NCBI GenBank assembly: GCA_001897295.1 | Contig: MKSN01000001.1 | Span: 736,141 to 800,140, forward strand | Direction of reading: 5' to 3' | Length of the DNA stretch: 64,000 nt | Source of the DNA: Candidatus Saccharibacteria bacterium 49-20 | Lineage (GTDB): Bacteria; Patescibacteriota; Saccharimonadia; Saccharimonadales; Saccharimonadaceae | Shown here: positions 1-9,021 of the stretch, piece by piece | Layout: every line of letters starts with the position of its first letter | Position numbering within the stretch: the first letter of the stretch is position 1 | The notes under the pieces: model-generated | What the model saw: only the letters and a program-made list of their open reading frames with translations | Database searches by the model: none | Told to the model about the DNA's origin: nothing | Position numbers and translations under genes: made by a program

Positions 1-437
1 GACACAATATTGAACCACTTTGCTGCCTCGGGGAGATAATCTGGAGAGCAGTTAAACGAAAGAGTCGTGTCTTCTTGAATAGAAGTCTGCGTGAAGCCCG
101 CCACCGTTGGGCATTCTAGGTTTGCGATCCAGGCATTATACGAGTCCTTGTTGAATTCGTTCAGGCGCGAGAAAGGATAATTTGTCTTAAGTGAACTGGC
201 CATCGACCAGTCATTAATGTAGCGACCCCAAAAAACATCGCCCATAAATAACGTATTAGCTTTAACCGAAATCGGCTTCGCAGGCGCACTTTCCGCCGGC
301 TGCTCAGAGTTAGCAGAAGGAGACTTGGTTGATTGGTTCGAGAGAAATGCCACCACAGCACCCGCAACCAACACGATAACAAGGATTGAAAGCCCAATCC
401 TCCACCAAAGTCGCTTACTCCGCCCCCTTAGCTTCAT
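1..437 (-). CDS. CapA-like membrane-anchored protein (poly-gamma-glutamate/capsule synthesis family), partial, runs off left edge
   Basis: Hand translation of minus strand gives MKLRGRSKRLWWRIGLSILVIVLVAGAVVAFLSNQS...KANTLFMGDVFWGRYINDWSMASSLKTNYPFSRLNEFNKDSYNAWIANLECPTV; N-terminal TM plus GDVFWGR and NLECP motifs typical of the CapA metallophosphatase-like family. Not in ORF track because it has no stop in the window. Confidence 0.75.
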   Translation of the reverse strand, partial: MKLRGRSKRLWWRIGLSILVIVLVAGAVVAFLSNQSTKSPSANSEQPAESAPAKPISVKANTLFMGDVFWGRYINDWSMASSLKTNYPFSRLNEFNKDSYNAWIANLECPTVAGFTQTSIQEDTTLSFNCSPDYLPEAAKWFNIV

Positions 438-460
438 TCCCTCATTGTAGCATTCTGAAA

Positions 461-1033
461 TTAAATCTTTTTGAATTTCGTCTGGTAGTAGCGAAGCTCT
501 TCAATGCTGCCACGAATATCATCGAGTGCTCGGTGTGCCTCACGCTTGGCGAACTTTTTGCCGTACTTGTTTTCAAAGACAACCTTCCAGGCTGAAACAT
601 CGAGCATGCGGTAATGGAGGCGCGCGTTCAAGCGAGGCCATTCGCTTTCGATGAAGCGTCGATCCATGTGGATTGAGTTACCCGCTAGTATCAGCGGAAT
701 TCCCTCTTCAAAATACTCTTCAACTAGTGCGAGGAGTTCATTTTCAATCGTGCGACCCGATCGAGCGGTTTCGTTATTTTGCTTAATGAGTGCATCGCGA
801 GTTTCAGGAACAGAATTCCAAAAATCTTTTGCCGGCCCCTTAAACATTCGACGCTCGACGAGGCGTGGCCCGACTTGAATAGCCGCTTCATACGTCGCAA
901 CTTCTTTAAAATCCCAATCGGTAATAATCGCCCCGACCTCAAGGATGCGATCCTCAACTGGGTCAAGTCCGGTCATCTCAAGGTCAATCCAAAGGACGTG
1001 TTTTTGCTTGGCGTTGCGCGTTTTTTTATCCAC
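461..1033 (-). CDS. orn: Oligoribonuclease (DEDDh exonuclease)
   Basis: WIDLEMTGLDPVEDRILEVGAIITD, H..AL.D motif (HRALDDIRGSIEELRYY). Confidence 0.93.
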   Translation of the reverse strand: MDKKTRNAKQKHVLWIDLEMTGLDPVEDRILEVGAIITDWDFKEVATYEAAIQVGPRLVERRMFKGPAKDFWNSVPETRDALIKQNNETARSGRTIENELLALVEEYFEEGIPLILAGNSIHMDRRFIESEWPRLNARLHYRMLDVSAWKVVFENKYGKKFAKREAHRALDDIRGSIEELRYYQTKFKKI

Positions 1034-1035
1034 TA

Positions 1036-1473
1036 TTATTTCTTCTTGTCGAGCTTATCAAGCTTAAAAATGTAGACAATCCAATAGATCACAAGTGCAG
1101 TTGCGATCAGTGTAATGAGTGAAGACAACGCCGCACCCCACGCAAACGTTGCCGAGCGTCCAAAGGCTTCAAAAGTCCAGGTTGATGACGCCAGCGTCGA
1201 ACCAGTGCCGGTAATAAATTGTACGATTGGGTTGATAAACCCTTCCACAAGCTTCTTGACCGTGTCTCCTGCCGCAGCACCAATCGCAAGACCGACTGCA
1301 AGGCCAATCACGCCCTGCGCACGAATAAAGTCAAAGAATCCGTCGACGTGTCCCTTCACGTGCTCAGCGCCCGCACCGGCTACGTTCCTGGCCGCAGCAG
1401 TTGCTTTCTTTCGCTTTTCAGCTGCCTTCGCCTTAGCATTTGATGATTGAGTTTTCGTTTTGCTTTCAGCCAC
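1036..1473 (-). CDS. mscL: Large-conductance mechanosensitive channel MscL with Lys/Ala-rich N-terminal extension
   Basis: GFFDFIRAQGVIGLAVGLAIGAAAGDTVKKLVEGFINPIV matches MscL TM1 region; second TM near C-terminus. Confidence 0.85.
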   Translation of the reverse strand: MAESKTKTQSSNAKAKAAEKRKKATAAARNVAGAGAEHVKGHVDGFFDFIRAQGVIGLAVGLAIGAAAGDTVKKLVEGFINPIVQFITGTGSTLASSTWTFEAFGRSATFAWGAALSSLITLIATALVIYWIVYIFKLDKLDKKK

Positions 1474-1554
1474 GAGTGTCTCCTCCTCTTACCACCACTT
1501 TTGTATCAGTATATCATTTCTAGGGTTAAAGAATCAGGAGAAGAACCTGAAGGT

Positions 1555-1599
1555 GCATGGGACGGGACTCGAGGCTTGTGGCCGAGTCCCGTCCCATGC
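1555..1599 (-). terminator. Perfect 17-bp stem hairpin directly downstream of ORF 1606..2214 (no T-tract)
   Basis: GCATGGGACGGGACTCG - 11 nt loop - CGAGTCCCGTCCCATGC. Confidence 0.5.
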
Positions 1600-1605
1600 G
1601 CACCA

Positions 1606-2214
1606 TCACTGCACGAGTGCGAGCGTGACGGTGGTCTTCGTAACCGGGTACGACTTGCCGTAGCTGCCCGACTTGACGTCGGGTTCGGCGACCGAAGTCA
1701 CCTGCAGCAGGCCGCGCGAGACCGCAGTACCCATGAACTCGATCAGCTCGTCCTCGCGGGTACGGGGCTCACCCATCGCCCGCGCGATCTCGGTGCCGTA
1801 CTCGGTGGTGCCGTCGGGCGACGAGAACTCCTCGTAGCCCAGCGGACCGTACAGCGCCACCCACGCCAGCACCTCGTTGCAGAGGCCGATCGCGTTGATC
1901 GGAAGGTAGACGTAGACACCCGCCACCCGAACTTCGCTTCGACCACCGTAGCTGCCTTCGCTCTTGGTGCCGATGTGACGCTTCACGCGCCCCATCGCCA
2001 CCAGCTGCTCAAGCGCCGTTCTGATCTCGCCACCGATGCCGGGCTGGAGGCCCAGCTCGATCGCGATCTCATACTCCTGGTTGTCGCCGGTCGAGATCCT
2101 GATCTCACCTCGGCAGACGAGCCGGAAGAGCACCCGGCGCTGCAGGTGTGTAAGCCCGTCTTCGCCGAGCTCCTCGGTTGCGTCGATCTGCATACCTTCC
2201 ACGACAGTTGTCAT
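1606..2214 (-). CDS. Hypothetical protein, possible winged-helix-like content, encoded in locally high-GC DNA
   Basis: 202-aa ORF with good RBS (AGGAG 6 nt before ATG) and marked G/C third positions; no recognised family. Confidence 0.6.
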   Translation of the reverse strand: MTTVVEGMQIDATEELGEDGLTHLQRRVLFRLVCRGEIRISTGDNQEYEIAIELGLQPGIGGEIRTALEQLVAMGRVKRHIGTKSEGSYGGRSEVRVAGVYVYLPINAIGLCNEVLAWVALYGPLGYEEFSSPDGTTEYGTEIARAMGEPRTREDELIEFMGTAVSRGLLQVTSVAEPDVKSGSYGKSYPVTKTTVTLALVQ

Positions 2215-2480
2215 GTTCTTCTCCTGATTTTCGATGTGCGAGCCCTTGCCTAGGGCTCTATGGATTTGTACCCACCGGGATGGATAGGCACAGGACTACA
2301 TATTTGTAGACCTAAAACGCGTCCAGGTTTCCCTCGACGCGTTTATTGTTTCTTCAAATAAAACTTACGACGTCGAGGACGTATCGAGCATGAGGCCGAG
2401 AAGCATACATTGCTGATGTGTCATCACTGTCATAATGGGGCTAGTATACACCCGTGGTGCGAATAGTCGCAACCCTTAAA

Positions 2481-4166
2481 TTACATCTGGCTTGGAACTT
2501 CAATGCCAAGCAGGTTAAGTCCGTGCGCAAAAATGTGCGAAGCCTTTGCAAGCACTCCAAGGCGGGCGTCTCGGACTTCTGGTGTTACGTCACCTGTCGC
2601 AACTGGAGTAGCCTCGTAGTACCGGTTAAGTTCGCGGGCAAGTTCGTAAAGATAGTTTGCAACTTTATGTGGTTCGATTTCAGCCGCCGCACGGTGTACC
2701 ACTTCTGGGTATCCAAGGATTTTTGCGATGACGTCCTTTTCGGCCGTGTAGTCGTAGGTCTCATCGAATGAATTACCATGACCATTCTCGCGAAGAATCT
2801 TATTTACACGCACCGCAGCATATTGGACATACGGCCCGCTCACGCCAGTGAGTGCGAAGATGGTGTTCCAATCGAACAAAATATTAGTGCGTCGGTCTGA
2901 AATAAAGTCACTAAACTTAATCGCACCGAGCGCAATCTTCTTCACATCTTCATCAGATACATCGCGTCCTTCAACAACGGCTCGAGCTTTCTCTTCGGCG
3001 TCGTTGAGAAGTTCTTCCATTAATACCACGCCCTTACGACTACTCATTTTTTCACGAGTACCGTCCTCGTTCAGCTGATCAATAAAGCCAAACCACAGGT
3101 GGTAAAGATCGGTACTAATGCCGAGTTTTTTCGCCATCGCAAAGAGCTGCGAGAAGTAAAACTGTTGCTCAGAGCCCACTGCATAGATAACCTTGTCGGG
3201 GTGAATCGTTTCCTCACGATACAAAATTGTCGCAAGATCCGTAGTTGCATAAAGCGCCGCACCGTTACTCTTTTGTACGAGCAGCGGCACATCAAATCCA
3301 TACTCGTCAAGCGGCACGATAATCGAACCGTCCTCGTTTTGTGTCGCTACACCACTTTCAAGAAGCTTCTGCACCGCCGCCTTGCCCTTGGGTGCAAAGA
3401 AAGCCTCACCCAACTCATAATCGGTTGAAATTTTGAGACGACCCATGACGTTATGGATGTGGTCGAGGGAGATCGTATTAAAGCGCTGGCTGTAGGCAAC
3501 CGCCTCTGCGTCACCTGCCTCAAACTTCAAAAGCCAATCTTGCACTTGGTCGGCAAGGGTTGTGTCGCCGCGCTCGGCCTCTTCTTTAAGCAACTTCTTC
3601 ATTGCAATGTACACACGACCGAGTTCATAGACACCGTCTTTTTCGAGTGCCTCTTCGCTACTGAGTGTCAAAAAGCCAGCAATCCAAATACCAAGCGGTG
3701 CACCATAGTCGCCAAGGTGGTTATCGGTAATAACTTTCCAGCCCGTTGCCTCCATGAGCTGACGCGCGGCCCAGCCCTGGTTACCAGGGCGAAGGTGCCC
3801 GACACTGTATGGCTTGGCCATGTTCGGACTTGGATATTCAACAACAACCGTCTTACCTTCACCATCATTATTCTCACCGTAGGTGTCTGACCATTCACTT
3901 TCAAGCTGCTTTGCAATCGATGCGCCCGATACGCGCACGTTAATAAAACCAGGGCCCGCAATAGTCACTTCAGAGAATGCGCCAGTTTCGCGAAGCTTCG
4001 CCGCGATTTCTTCGGCTACTTCACGAGGGTTTTTACCTACCTGCTTTGCAAGTTGCAGCGCGACGTTCGTGGCGTAGTCACCAAACTCTGCGGCAGGTCG
4101 AGAAATCTGCGGCGTAACGTCAAGTGAATAAAGTTCGTGAATAATTTGAGTAAGTTGTTGTTCCAT
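2481..4166 (-). CDS. argS: Arginyl-tRNA synthetase
   Basis: EYPSPNMAKPYSVGHLRPGNQG class I motif, KMSSRKGVV, C-terminal DALR anticodon-binding domain. Confidence 0.95.
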   Translation of the reverse strand: MEQQLTQIIHELYSLDVTPQISRPAAEFGDYATNVALQLAKQVGKNPREVAEEIAAKLRETGAFSEVTIAGPGFINVRVSGASIAKQLESEWSDTYGENNDGEGKTVVVEYPSPNMAKPYSVGHLRPGNQGWAARQLMEATGWKVITDNHLGDYGAPLGIWIAGFLTLSSEEALEKDGVYELGRVYIAMKKLLKEEAERGDTTLADQVQDWLLKFEAGDAEAVAYSQRFNTISLDHIHNVMGRLKISTDYELGEAFFAPKGKAAVQKLLESGVATQNEDGSIIVPLDEYGFDVPLLVQKSNGAALYATTDLATILYREETIHPDKVIYAVGSEQQFYFSQLFAMAKKLGISTDLYHLWFGFIDQLNEDGTREKMSSRKGVVLMEELLNDAEEKARAVVEGRDVSDEDVKKIALGAIKFSDFISDRRTNILFDWNTIFALTGVSGPYVQYAAVRVNKILRENGHGNSFDETYDYTAEKDVIAKILGYPEVVHRAAAEIEPHKVANYLYELARELNRYYEATPVATGDVTPEVRDARLGVLAKASHIFAHGLNLLGIEVPSQM

Positions 4167-4202
4167 TAGGGGTTATTATACCACTACCCCTGAGAAAATC
4201 CG

Positions 4203-5807
4203 CTACACACCCTGCTTCGCGGCGCGAATAAGCCCTACAAACAGTGGGTGCGGCCTACTAGGACGACTCTTAAACTCTGGGTGTGCCTGTGTTGCCACGA
4301 AATATGGGTGATGTGCGCCTTCAACGTATTCAACGAGCTTCCCATCGGGCGAAGTTCCTGAAATAGTGAGGCCGCCCGCTTCAATTGCTTTCGTAAACTT
4401 TTGATTCACCTCATAGCGATGGCGATGGCGTTCAACGGTTTTCGTTGCACCATACGCTTCGGCAACTTTCGAACCCTTTGTAAGTACGGCGTTGTAATCG
4501 CCCAGTCGAAGCGTGCCACCCGTCGACTCCTTGCCCTGCTGACCTTCCATAATATAGACCACGTTGTGCTTGGCGTCGGGTTCAAACTCGGTGCTATTCG
4601 CGTCACTCAAACCAGAACGACGAGCCGAGGCGATGACCGCAACTTGAAGTCCCAGACAAAGGCCAAGATACGGTTTTTTGTGTTCAAGCGCATAGGTCGC
4701 AGCTTGAATTTTTCCTTCAATTCCACGCTTGCCAAAGCCGCCTGGCACCAACACTGCGTCAACCGAACTTAAATCATCATTTACTACATCTTCGGCGTCA
4801 ATCCAACGCAGGTCAAGGTTTACCTTTTCTTGCCACGCAGCCGCCTTCAAGGCCTCAAGGACAGAGATGTACGTATCCTCGTTATCAAGATATTTAGCAA
4901 CCATACCCACCTTTACGGTTTGTGGGAAACGGGTTTCTTGGGCCTCCGCAAGGTCGCGCCATTTTGTAAGATCGGGTTTTTTAGTATTGCCCGTAAAACG
5001 TTCGAGCACAGGCCCAATACCACTCGCGTAGACCGTTAATGGCACCTCATACACAGTGTGTGCGTTCGCAAGCAGAATCACCGCATCCTCAGCCACACCA
5101 CTAAAGCGCGCGATTTTGGCCGCAATATCGCCAGGCGCAGGGTCTTCTGTGCGCACCACCACGCAGTCTGGCACGATACCAAATCCACGAAGGTCGTTCA
5201 ACGCATTTTGCGCAGGCTTTGATTTAAATTCTTTACTCGTCTGAATAAATGGCACATAGACGACGTGCACGTAAAAACAGTTCTCGCGCCCTACCCTACT
5301 GGCAAAATCACGAATCGCTTCAACAAAGCTCAGGCCTTCATAGTCACCCACCGTACCACCAACTTCTACAATATGAATATCAGATCCATTGGCCGCATCT
5401 TGAATAGCATCTTTAATCGCACCCGTAAGGTGTGGGACAAGCTGAATAGTTTGCCCGTTAAATTTTCCCGCGCGCTCATCAGCAATCAGGTTACTTAAAA
5501 GACGCCCCGAAAGTGTGGCGTTCTTTTGTGTCAGTTCAATGTCTAAAAAGCGCTCGTAGTGACCGAGGTCGAGATCGGTCTCGGCCCCGTCTTTCGTCAC
5601 GAAACATTCCCCGTGTTCACGAGGGTTCAAAAGACCCGCATCTACATTGAGATACGGGTCACATTTTTGAATAGAGACGTGAGCCCCCTTGGCCTGCAAA
5701 ATGGCACCAATGCTGGCCGCAGTAATGCCCTTTCCAACCCCCGAAAGCACCCCTCCAGTTACAAAGATATATTTTTGTGTCTTCCCCATTTCAGTTTTCC
5801 CCTCCAT
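4203..5807 (-). CDS. pyrG: CTP synthase
   Basis: KYIFVTGGVLSGVGKGITAASIGAILQAKG; GLCLGLQ glutaminase nucleophile motif. Start may be the internal ATG (MGKTQKYIFV). Confidence 0.97.
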   Translation of the reverse strand: MEGKTEMGKTQKYIFVTGGVLSGVGKGITAASIGAILQAKGAHVSIQKCDPYLNVDAGLLNPREHGECFVTKDGAETDLDLGHYERFLDIELTQKNATLSGRLLSNLIADERAGKFNGQTIQLVPHLTGAIKDAIQDAANGSDIHIVEVGGTVGDYEGLSFVEAIRDFASRVGRENCFYVHVVYVPFIQTSKEFKSKPAQNALNDLRGFGIVPDCVVVRTEDPAPGDIAAKIARFSGVAEDAVILLANAHTVYEVPLTVYASGIGPVLERFTGNTKKPDLTKWRDLAEAQETRFPQTVKVGMVAKYLDNEDTYISVLEALKAAAWQEKVNLDLRWIDAEDVVNDDLSSVDAVLVPGGFGKRGIEGKIQAATYALEHKKPYLGLCLGLQVAVIASARRSGLSDANSTEFEPDAKHNVVYIMEGQQGKESTGGTLRLGDYNAVLTKGSKVAEAYGATKTVERHRHRYEVNQKFTKAIEAGGLTISGTSPDGKLVEYVEGAHHPYFVATQAHPEFKSRPSRPHPLFVGLIRAAKQGV

Positions 5808-5952
5808 GGGATTTCATTGTAGCATTATTTTTTGACAATGCGCTATAGGTAGGGTGTTGTAGTATTTTCACTACACTAGATGTAGTAGACATCCGAGAAG
5901 CGCTGTCGACATGCTGCTCGTGTTTTATACTGTAAAAAGATATGATTAGCTC

Positions 5953-6510
5953 TCTCTAAGTAGCTTCGTTGATGCTAGTGCAGCCAATGCTTTTGCTATA
6001 TGTTCTAGTATCTGGTCATCGTCAGGACGATGGAGTCTACGCCTCATCCCAAGATCGAGTTCGTCAGATTCTTATCCATTATTAGGTGGTGATGCCAACA
6101 ACGGTTTTACGCTCGGCATGCAACCTGGCCACAGCTATACGGCAATTGGGCGTTTAAGGGTTACAGCACCACAAACTGGAACACTCCAATTAAAGGCCCG
6201 AACAATAACAGCCTTTTGGAAAAAGGCTGACGGTAACTACAATTCGGGTGTTATTTCACAATCCGCACCAAATAGTCAAGGCGTCACAACGATACGACTA
6301 ACTTTCACAATCCCGCCAGATGCAACAGAGGCTTTTGTTCGTCTTTACAATGGTGCGTCATTTGGTAATGGTGATGTATGGTGGGATGACCTGGCTTTAG
6401 TAGAAGGGAGCTACACCGGCCCCTACCTCGACGGTGACATGCCTGGTTGCATATGGCGCGGCGTACCACATGCCTCCACCAGCGTAGGATATCCGTCCAA
6501 TGTTGCATAA
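5953..6510 (+). pseudogene. 5'-truncated remnant of a pilin-like/carbohydrate-binding protein
   Basis: Open frame after a TAG near 5953 reads ...SSSSDSYPLLGGDANNGFTLGMQPGHSYTAIGRLRVTAP...GPYLDGDMPGCIWRGVPHASTS without an N-terminal pilin segment or a plausible start; C-terminus resembles the neighbouring pilin-like gene. Confidence 0.5.
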
Positions 6511-6527
6511 CATGATAAAATAGCGAC

Positions 6528-7526
6528 ATGATGCAGTGGGCACAAAAACAAAAAGGCTTTACGATCGTTGAACTCCTCATTGTTGTGGTAGTAATTGCTA
6601 TTCTTGCCGCAATCACGATCGTGGCGTATAACGGCATCAACAACCGAGCAAAGGACGCAGCAGTACGCAGCGCTGCAGAACAAGTACTCAAGAAGGTGTC
6701 TACCTACGCCATCACAAATGCAGATACTTACCCCTCTACTCTGATGGACGCAGATATTCAAAACAGCGGCGGTACGTCATACCAATATAGCGTTAATAAC
6801 GCAACGAATCCAAAAACTTTTTGCGTCACCGCAACGCAAGATACTATTAGCTACTTCGTATCGAACAGCCAGGGTTCACCCCAGCTTGGTGGATGCGATG
6901 GCCATGGGGTTGGCGGTGTCGCAGCGATCACAAACTTCTACCTTGACCCAAAACCAAATAGCACTAGTCGTGCCACATCCTGGGACGGAGGTAATACAGG
7001 CACTTCTTATACAAATGTTGCCGCAACAGGTAATTGGTCTAAGTCAACGCGGGCAAACCGCTTAGTCTTCCCAGCAACAATCACATCAAATAATGGTGGG
7101 TTTACGGTCAATATTGGAAGCTCCTACCTTTCCTATGCGGGCACAAAGTACACAATCGTCGCAAGTATCCAACGAATATCAGGAAACGCAGGTATAGGGG
7201 GCGTCAGTGTTGATAAGAGCATCGCGGGCAGTGGTACAATGACGCTCCATGCGAGTGGGGGTACGGTAAGCAGTATGAATATAGGCCAAACCTACAAAGT
7301 ATATGCAACCTTTACAGCCGATGCAGCTGCGGCCGACCCAGGTCAAAATCTCCGACTATACGTGAATATCTCAAATAAATCTGCCAATACAACGGTTGAA
7401 ATAGCCGATATTGACCTATATCCGGGTGATTATACGACATCCCGCAACTGGTACTCAGGCGATTCTGCAAATTGGGTGTGGAACGGCGCCGCCAACAGTG
7501 CAACATCAACAGGGCCAGCTCTTTAA
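6528..7526 (+). CDS. Type IV pilin-like protein with large variable C-terminal domain
   Basis: KGFTIVELLIVVVVIAILAAITIVAYNGINNRAKD prepilin cleavage/TM motif; C-terminus NWVWNGAANSATSTGPAL. Confidence 0.88.
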   Translation: MMQWAQKQKGFTIVELLIVVVVIAILAAITIVAYNGINNRAKDAAVRSAAEQVLKKVSTYAITNADTYPSTLMDADIQNSGGTSYQYSVNNATNPKTFCVTATQDTISYFVSNSQGSPQLGGCDGHGVGGVAAITNFYLDPKPNSTSRATSWDGGNTGTSYTNVAATGNWSKSTRANRLVFPATITSNNGGFTVNIGSSYLSYAGTKYTIVASIQRISGNAGIGGVSVDKSIAGSGTMTLHASGGTVSSMNIGQTYKVYATFTADAAAADPGQNLRLYVNISNKSANTTVEIADIDLYPGDYTTSRNWYSGDSANWVWNGAANSATSTGPAL

Positions 7527-8707
7527 CTGCCTAGATGTTTTAACGATACGCCTTTTTTATACACCAAAGGTGCTTCATCTGACATCTCCCAATCATACTG
7601 AAGTGGCGCCAAAATCTCCCATGCGCGGATTACTTCTTCGCCACTTGTAAAGAGCTCATTGCGACCCGCCACGGCCTCCAAGAGCACACGTTCATAGGCA
7701 TCGAGCACGCGGCCATTTTCGGGAATTACCTTACCCTCTTCGAACACATCAGTTCGGCCGTCACGGTAACGAATCTCTACATATGAGCGCTTTTCATCAA
7801 GCGCTTTACCTGTAATGAGACGGAGCGGCACGCCTTGCCAGTTCTCGTCACTACTTTCAAGCTGTAGCCCGACAAAGGTCTCAACCGTACTGCCAGGGTT
7901 TTCAACTTCTTCTTGGTAGCCCTCATACTGGCCGCGGACGACGTGCGCAGGATTTACGGGTGCAATCGCCTGCAGTGCCTTAAGACGCTGCGCGGGCACA
8001 CGCTCATCAAGCGTAGGACGCGTCATGAGTACTAACGAAAGGAGTTGAAGAAGGTGGCCCTGAATAAAGTCGCGAAGTGCCCCTGTTTGCTCGTAGAACT
8101 GCGCGCGGCCTTCGATACCAATGGCCTCAGAGGCAATGATCGTGACACTTTCGATTGAGTCGGCACCCCAATGGTGATGTGCAGCCTCGGCGCCCCTACG
8201 AAGTCGTAATAGTTCAGCGGAAACCTCTTTGGCCATGTAGTGATCGATGCGATAAATTTGCGCTTCGGTAAAGTAGCGTCCGGTACGTGCAATAAAGTCT
8301 TGTGCCGACGCGAGGTCGAACCCAAACGGCTTTTCAAACAATAGGTGGATGTCGGGCGTATTTACCCCAGCCTCACCAAGTAGGTCAACGATCTGCGCTG
8401 CAGCCCCAGGGGGTACCGAAAGGTAAATCAGCGTTTGATCGGCTTTTCGGTCTTGAATCGCCTGCTTAAGCTTTTGGTAATCAGCCAGTTGCGCAACATC
8501 CATCGTCAAAATGTCGGTCTTTTCAACAAGCGCGTCATCTTTCGTACTTCCAAGAATCAACTCAGGAAGATCCACTTCCCTGCGTGACACGCCCAGGATT
8601 TCAAGCTCGGGCGCATCGTCAGCATGAATAATATGACTTAGCGCAGGAAGGAGCTTCCTCGTACTGAGGTCTCCAGTGATTCCGAAGATAACAAGTAATG
8701 TTTTCAC
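7523..8707 (-). CDS. zwf: Glucose-6-phosphate 1-dehydrogenase (short form, GTG start)
   Basis: VIFGITGDLSTRKLLPAL; EKPFG; RIDHYMAKE; 394 aa. Confidence 0.85.
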   Translation of the reverse strand: MKTLLVIFGITGDLSTRKLLPALSHIIHADDAPELEILGVSRREVDLPELILGSTKDDALVEKTDILTMDVAQLADYQKLKQAIQDRKADQTLIYLSVPPGAAAQIVDLLGEAGVNTPDIHLLFEKPFGFDLASAQDFIARTGRYFTEAQIYRIDHYMAKEVSAELLRLRRGAEAAHHHWGADSIESVTIIASEAIGIEGRAQFYEQTGALRDFIQGHLLQLLSLVLMTRPTLDERVPAQRLKALQAIAPVNPAHVVRGQYEGYQEEVENPGSTVETFVGLQLESSDENWQGVPLRLITGKALDEKRSYVEIRYRDGRTDVFEEGKVIPENGRVLDAYERVLLEAVAGRNELFTSGEEVIRAWEILAPLQYDWEMSDEAPLVYKKGVSLKHLGS

Positions 8708-8724
8708 TATACTTAGTGTAGCAC

Positions 8725-8931
8725 TTATGCCGCAAGTTCTGCAGACTTAATTGTTTGGCCTGCTGCGGCCATAAAGCGGTCGCGTCGCGCTTCGAAATAG
8801 GCAAGGCTCTCCCGCACCGCTTCGCGGTCCTCTTCGTTGAAATCAGGCGCACCAAGTGCCTCGTGGATATCGTTAATCGTTTCGTCGAGGCGTTCTTTAC
8901 TGTGGGGGTGATTAAGATGCTCTAAAGTCAT
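8725..8931 (-). CDS. Small helical hypothetical protein
   Basis: 68 aa ORF, compact same-strand gene string between zwf and the CLGCQ peptide; RBS-like AGGAGA upstream. Confidence 0.55.
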   Translation of the reverse strand: MTLEHLNHPHSKERLDETINDIHEALGAPDFNEEDREAVRESLAYFEARRDRFMAAAGQTIKSAELAA

Positions 8932-8964
8932 CGTTATATTCTCCTTTGAATAAGCGGGGACATA

Positions 8965-8992
8965 AGTACACCGCCTGTTACGGCGGTGTACT
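8965..8992 (-). terminator. 11-bp perfect GC-rich intercistronic hairpin
   Basis: AGTACACCGCC-TGTTAC-GGCGGTGTACT; no obvious T-tract. Confidence 0.5.
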
Positions 8993-9021
8993 GCCTCCCA
9001 AAATAAGTTATAGGGGGCTAT

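Larger units (their letters stand above)
1532..2229. repeat. 15-bp perfect inverted repeat bracketing ORF 1606..2214 (1532-1546 and 2215-2229)
   Basis: AATCAGGAGAAGAAC at 1532-1546; GTTCTTCTCCTGATT at 2215-2229. Confidence 0.8.

Noticed and set aside
161-397. 78-aa minus ORF in the track
   Set aside because: Out of frame with the CapA-like partial gene, which gives a far better protein from 437 to base 1.
1447-2253. 268-aa plus-strand ORF
   Set aside because: Antisense to the GC-rich 1606-2214 gene; long open frame is explained by high GC, composition (Arg/His/Leu-rich) looks non-coding, and the minus ORF has the better RBS.
8705-8720. CACTATACTTAGTG at the zwf start as an NrdR box
   Set aside because: Partly matches an NrdR consensus but overlaps the GTG start codon and lacks the tandem arrangement seen at the nrd promoters; may be chance.
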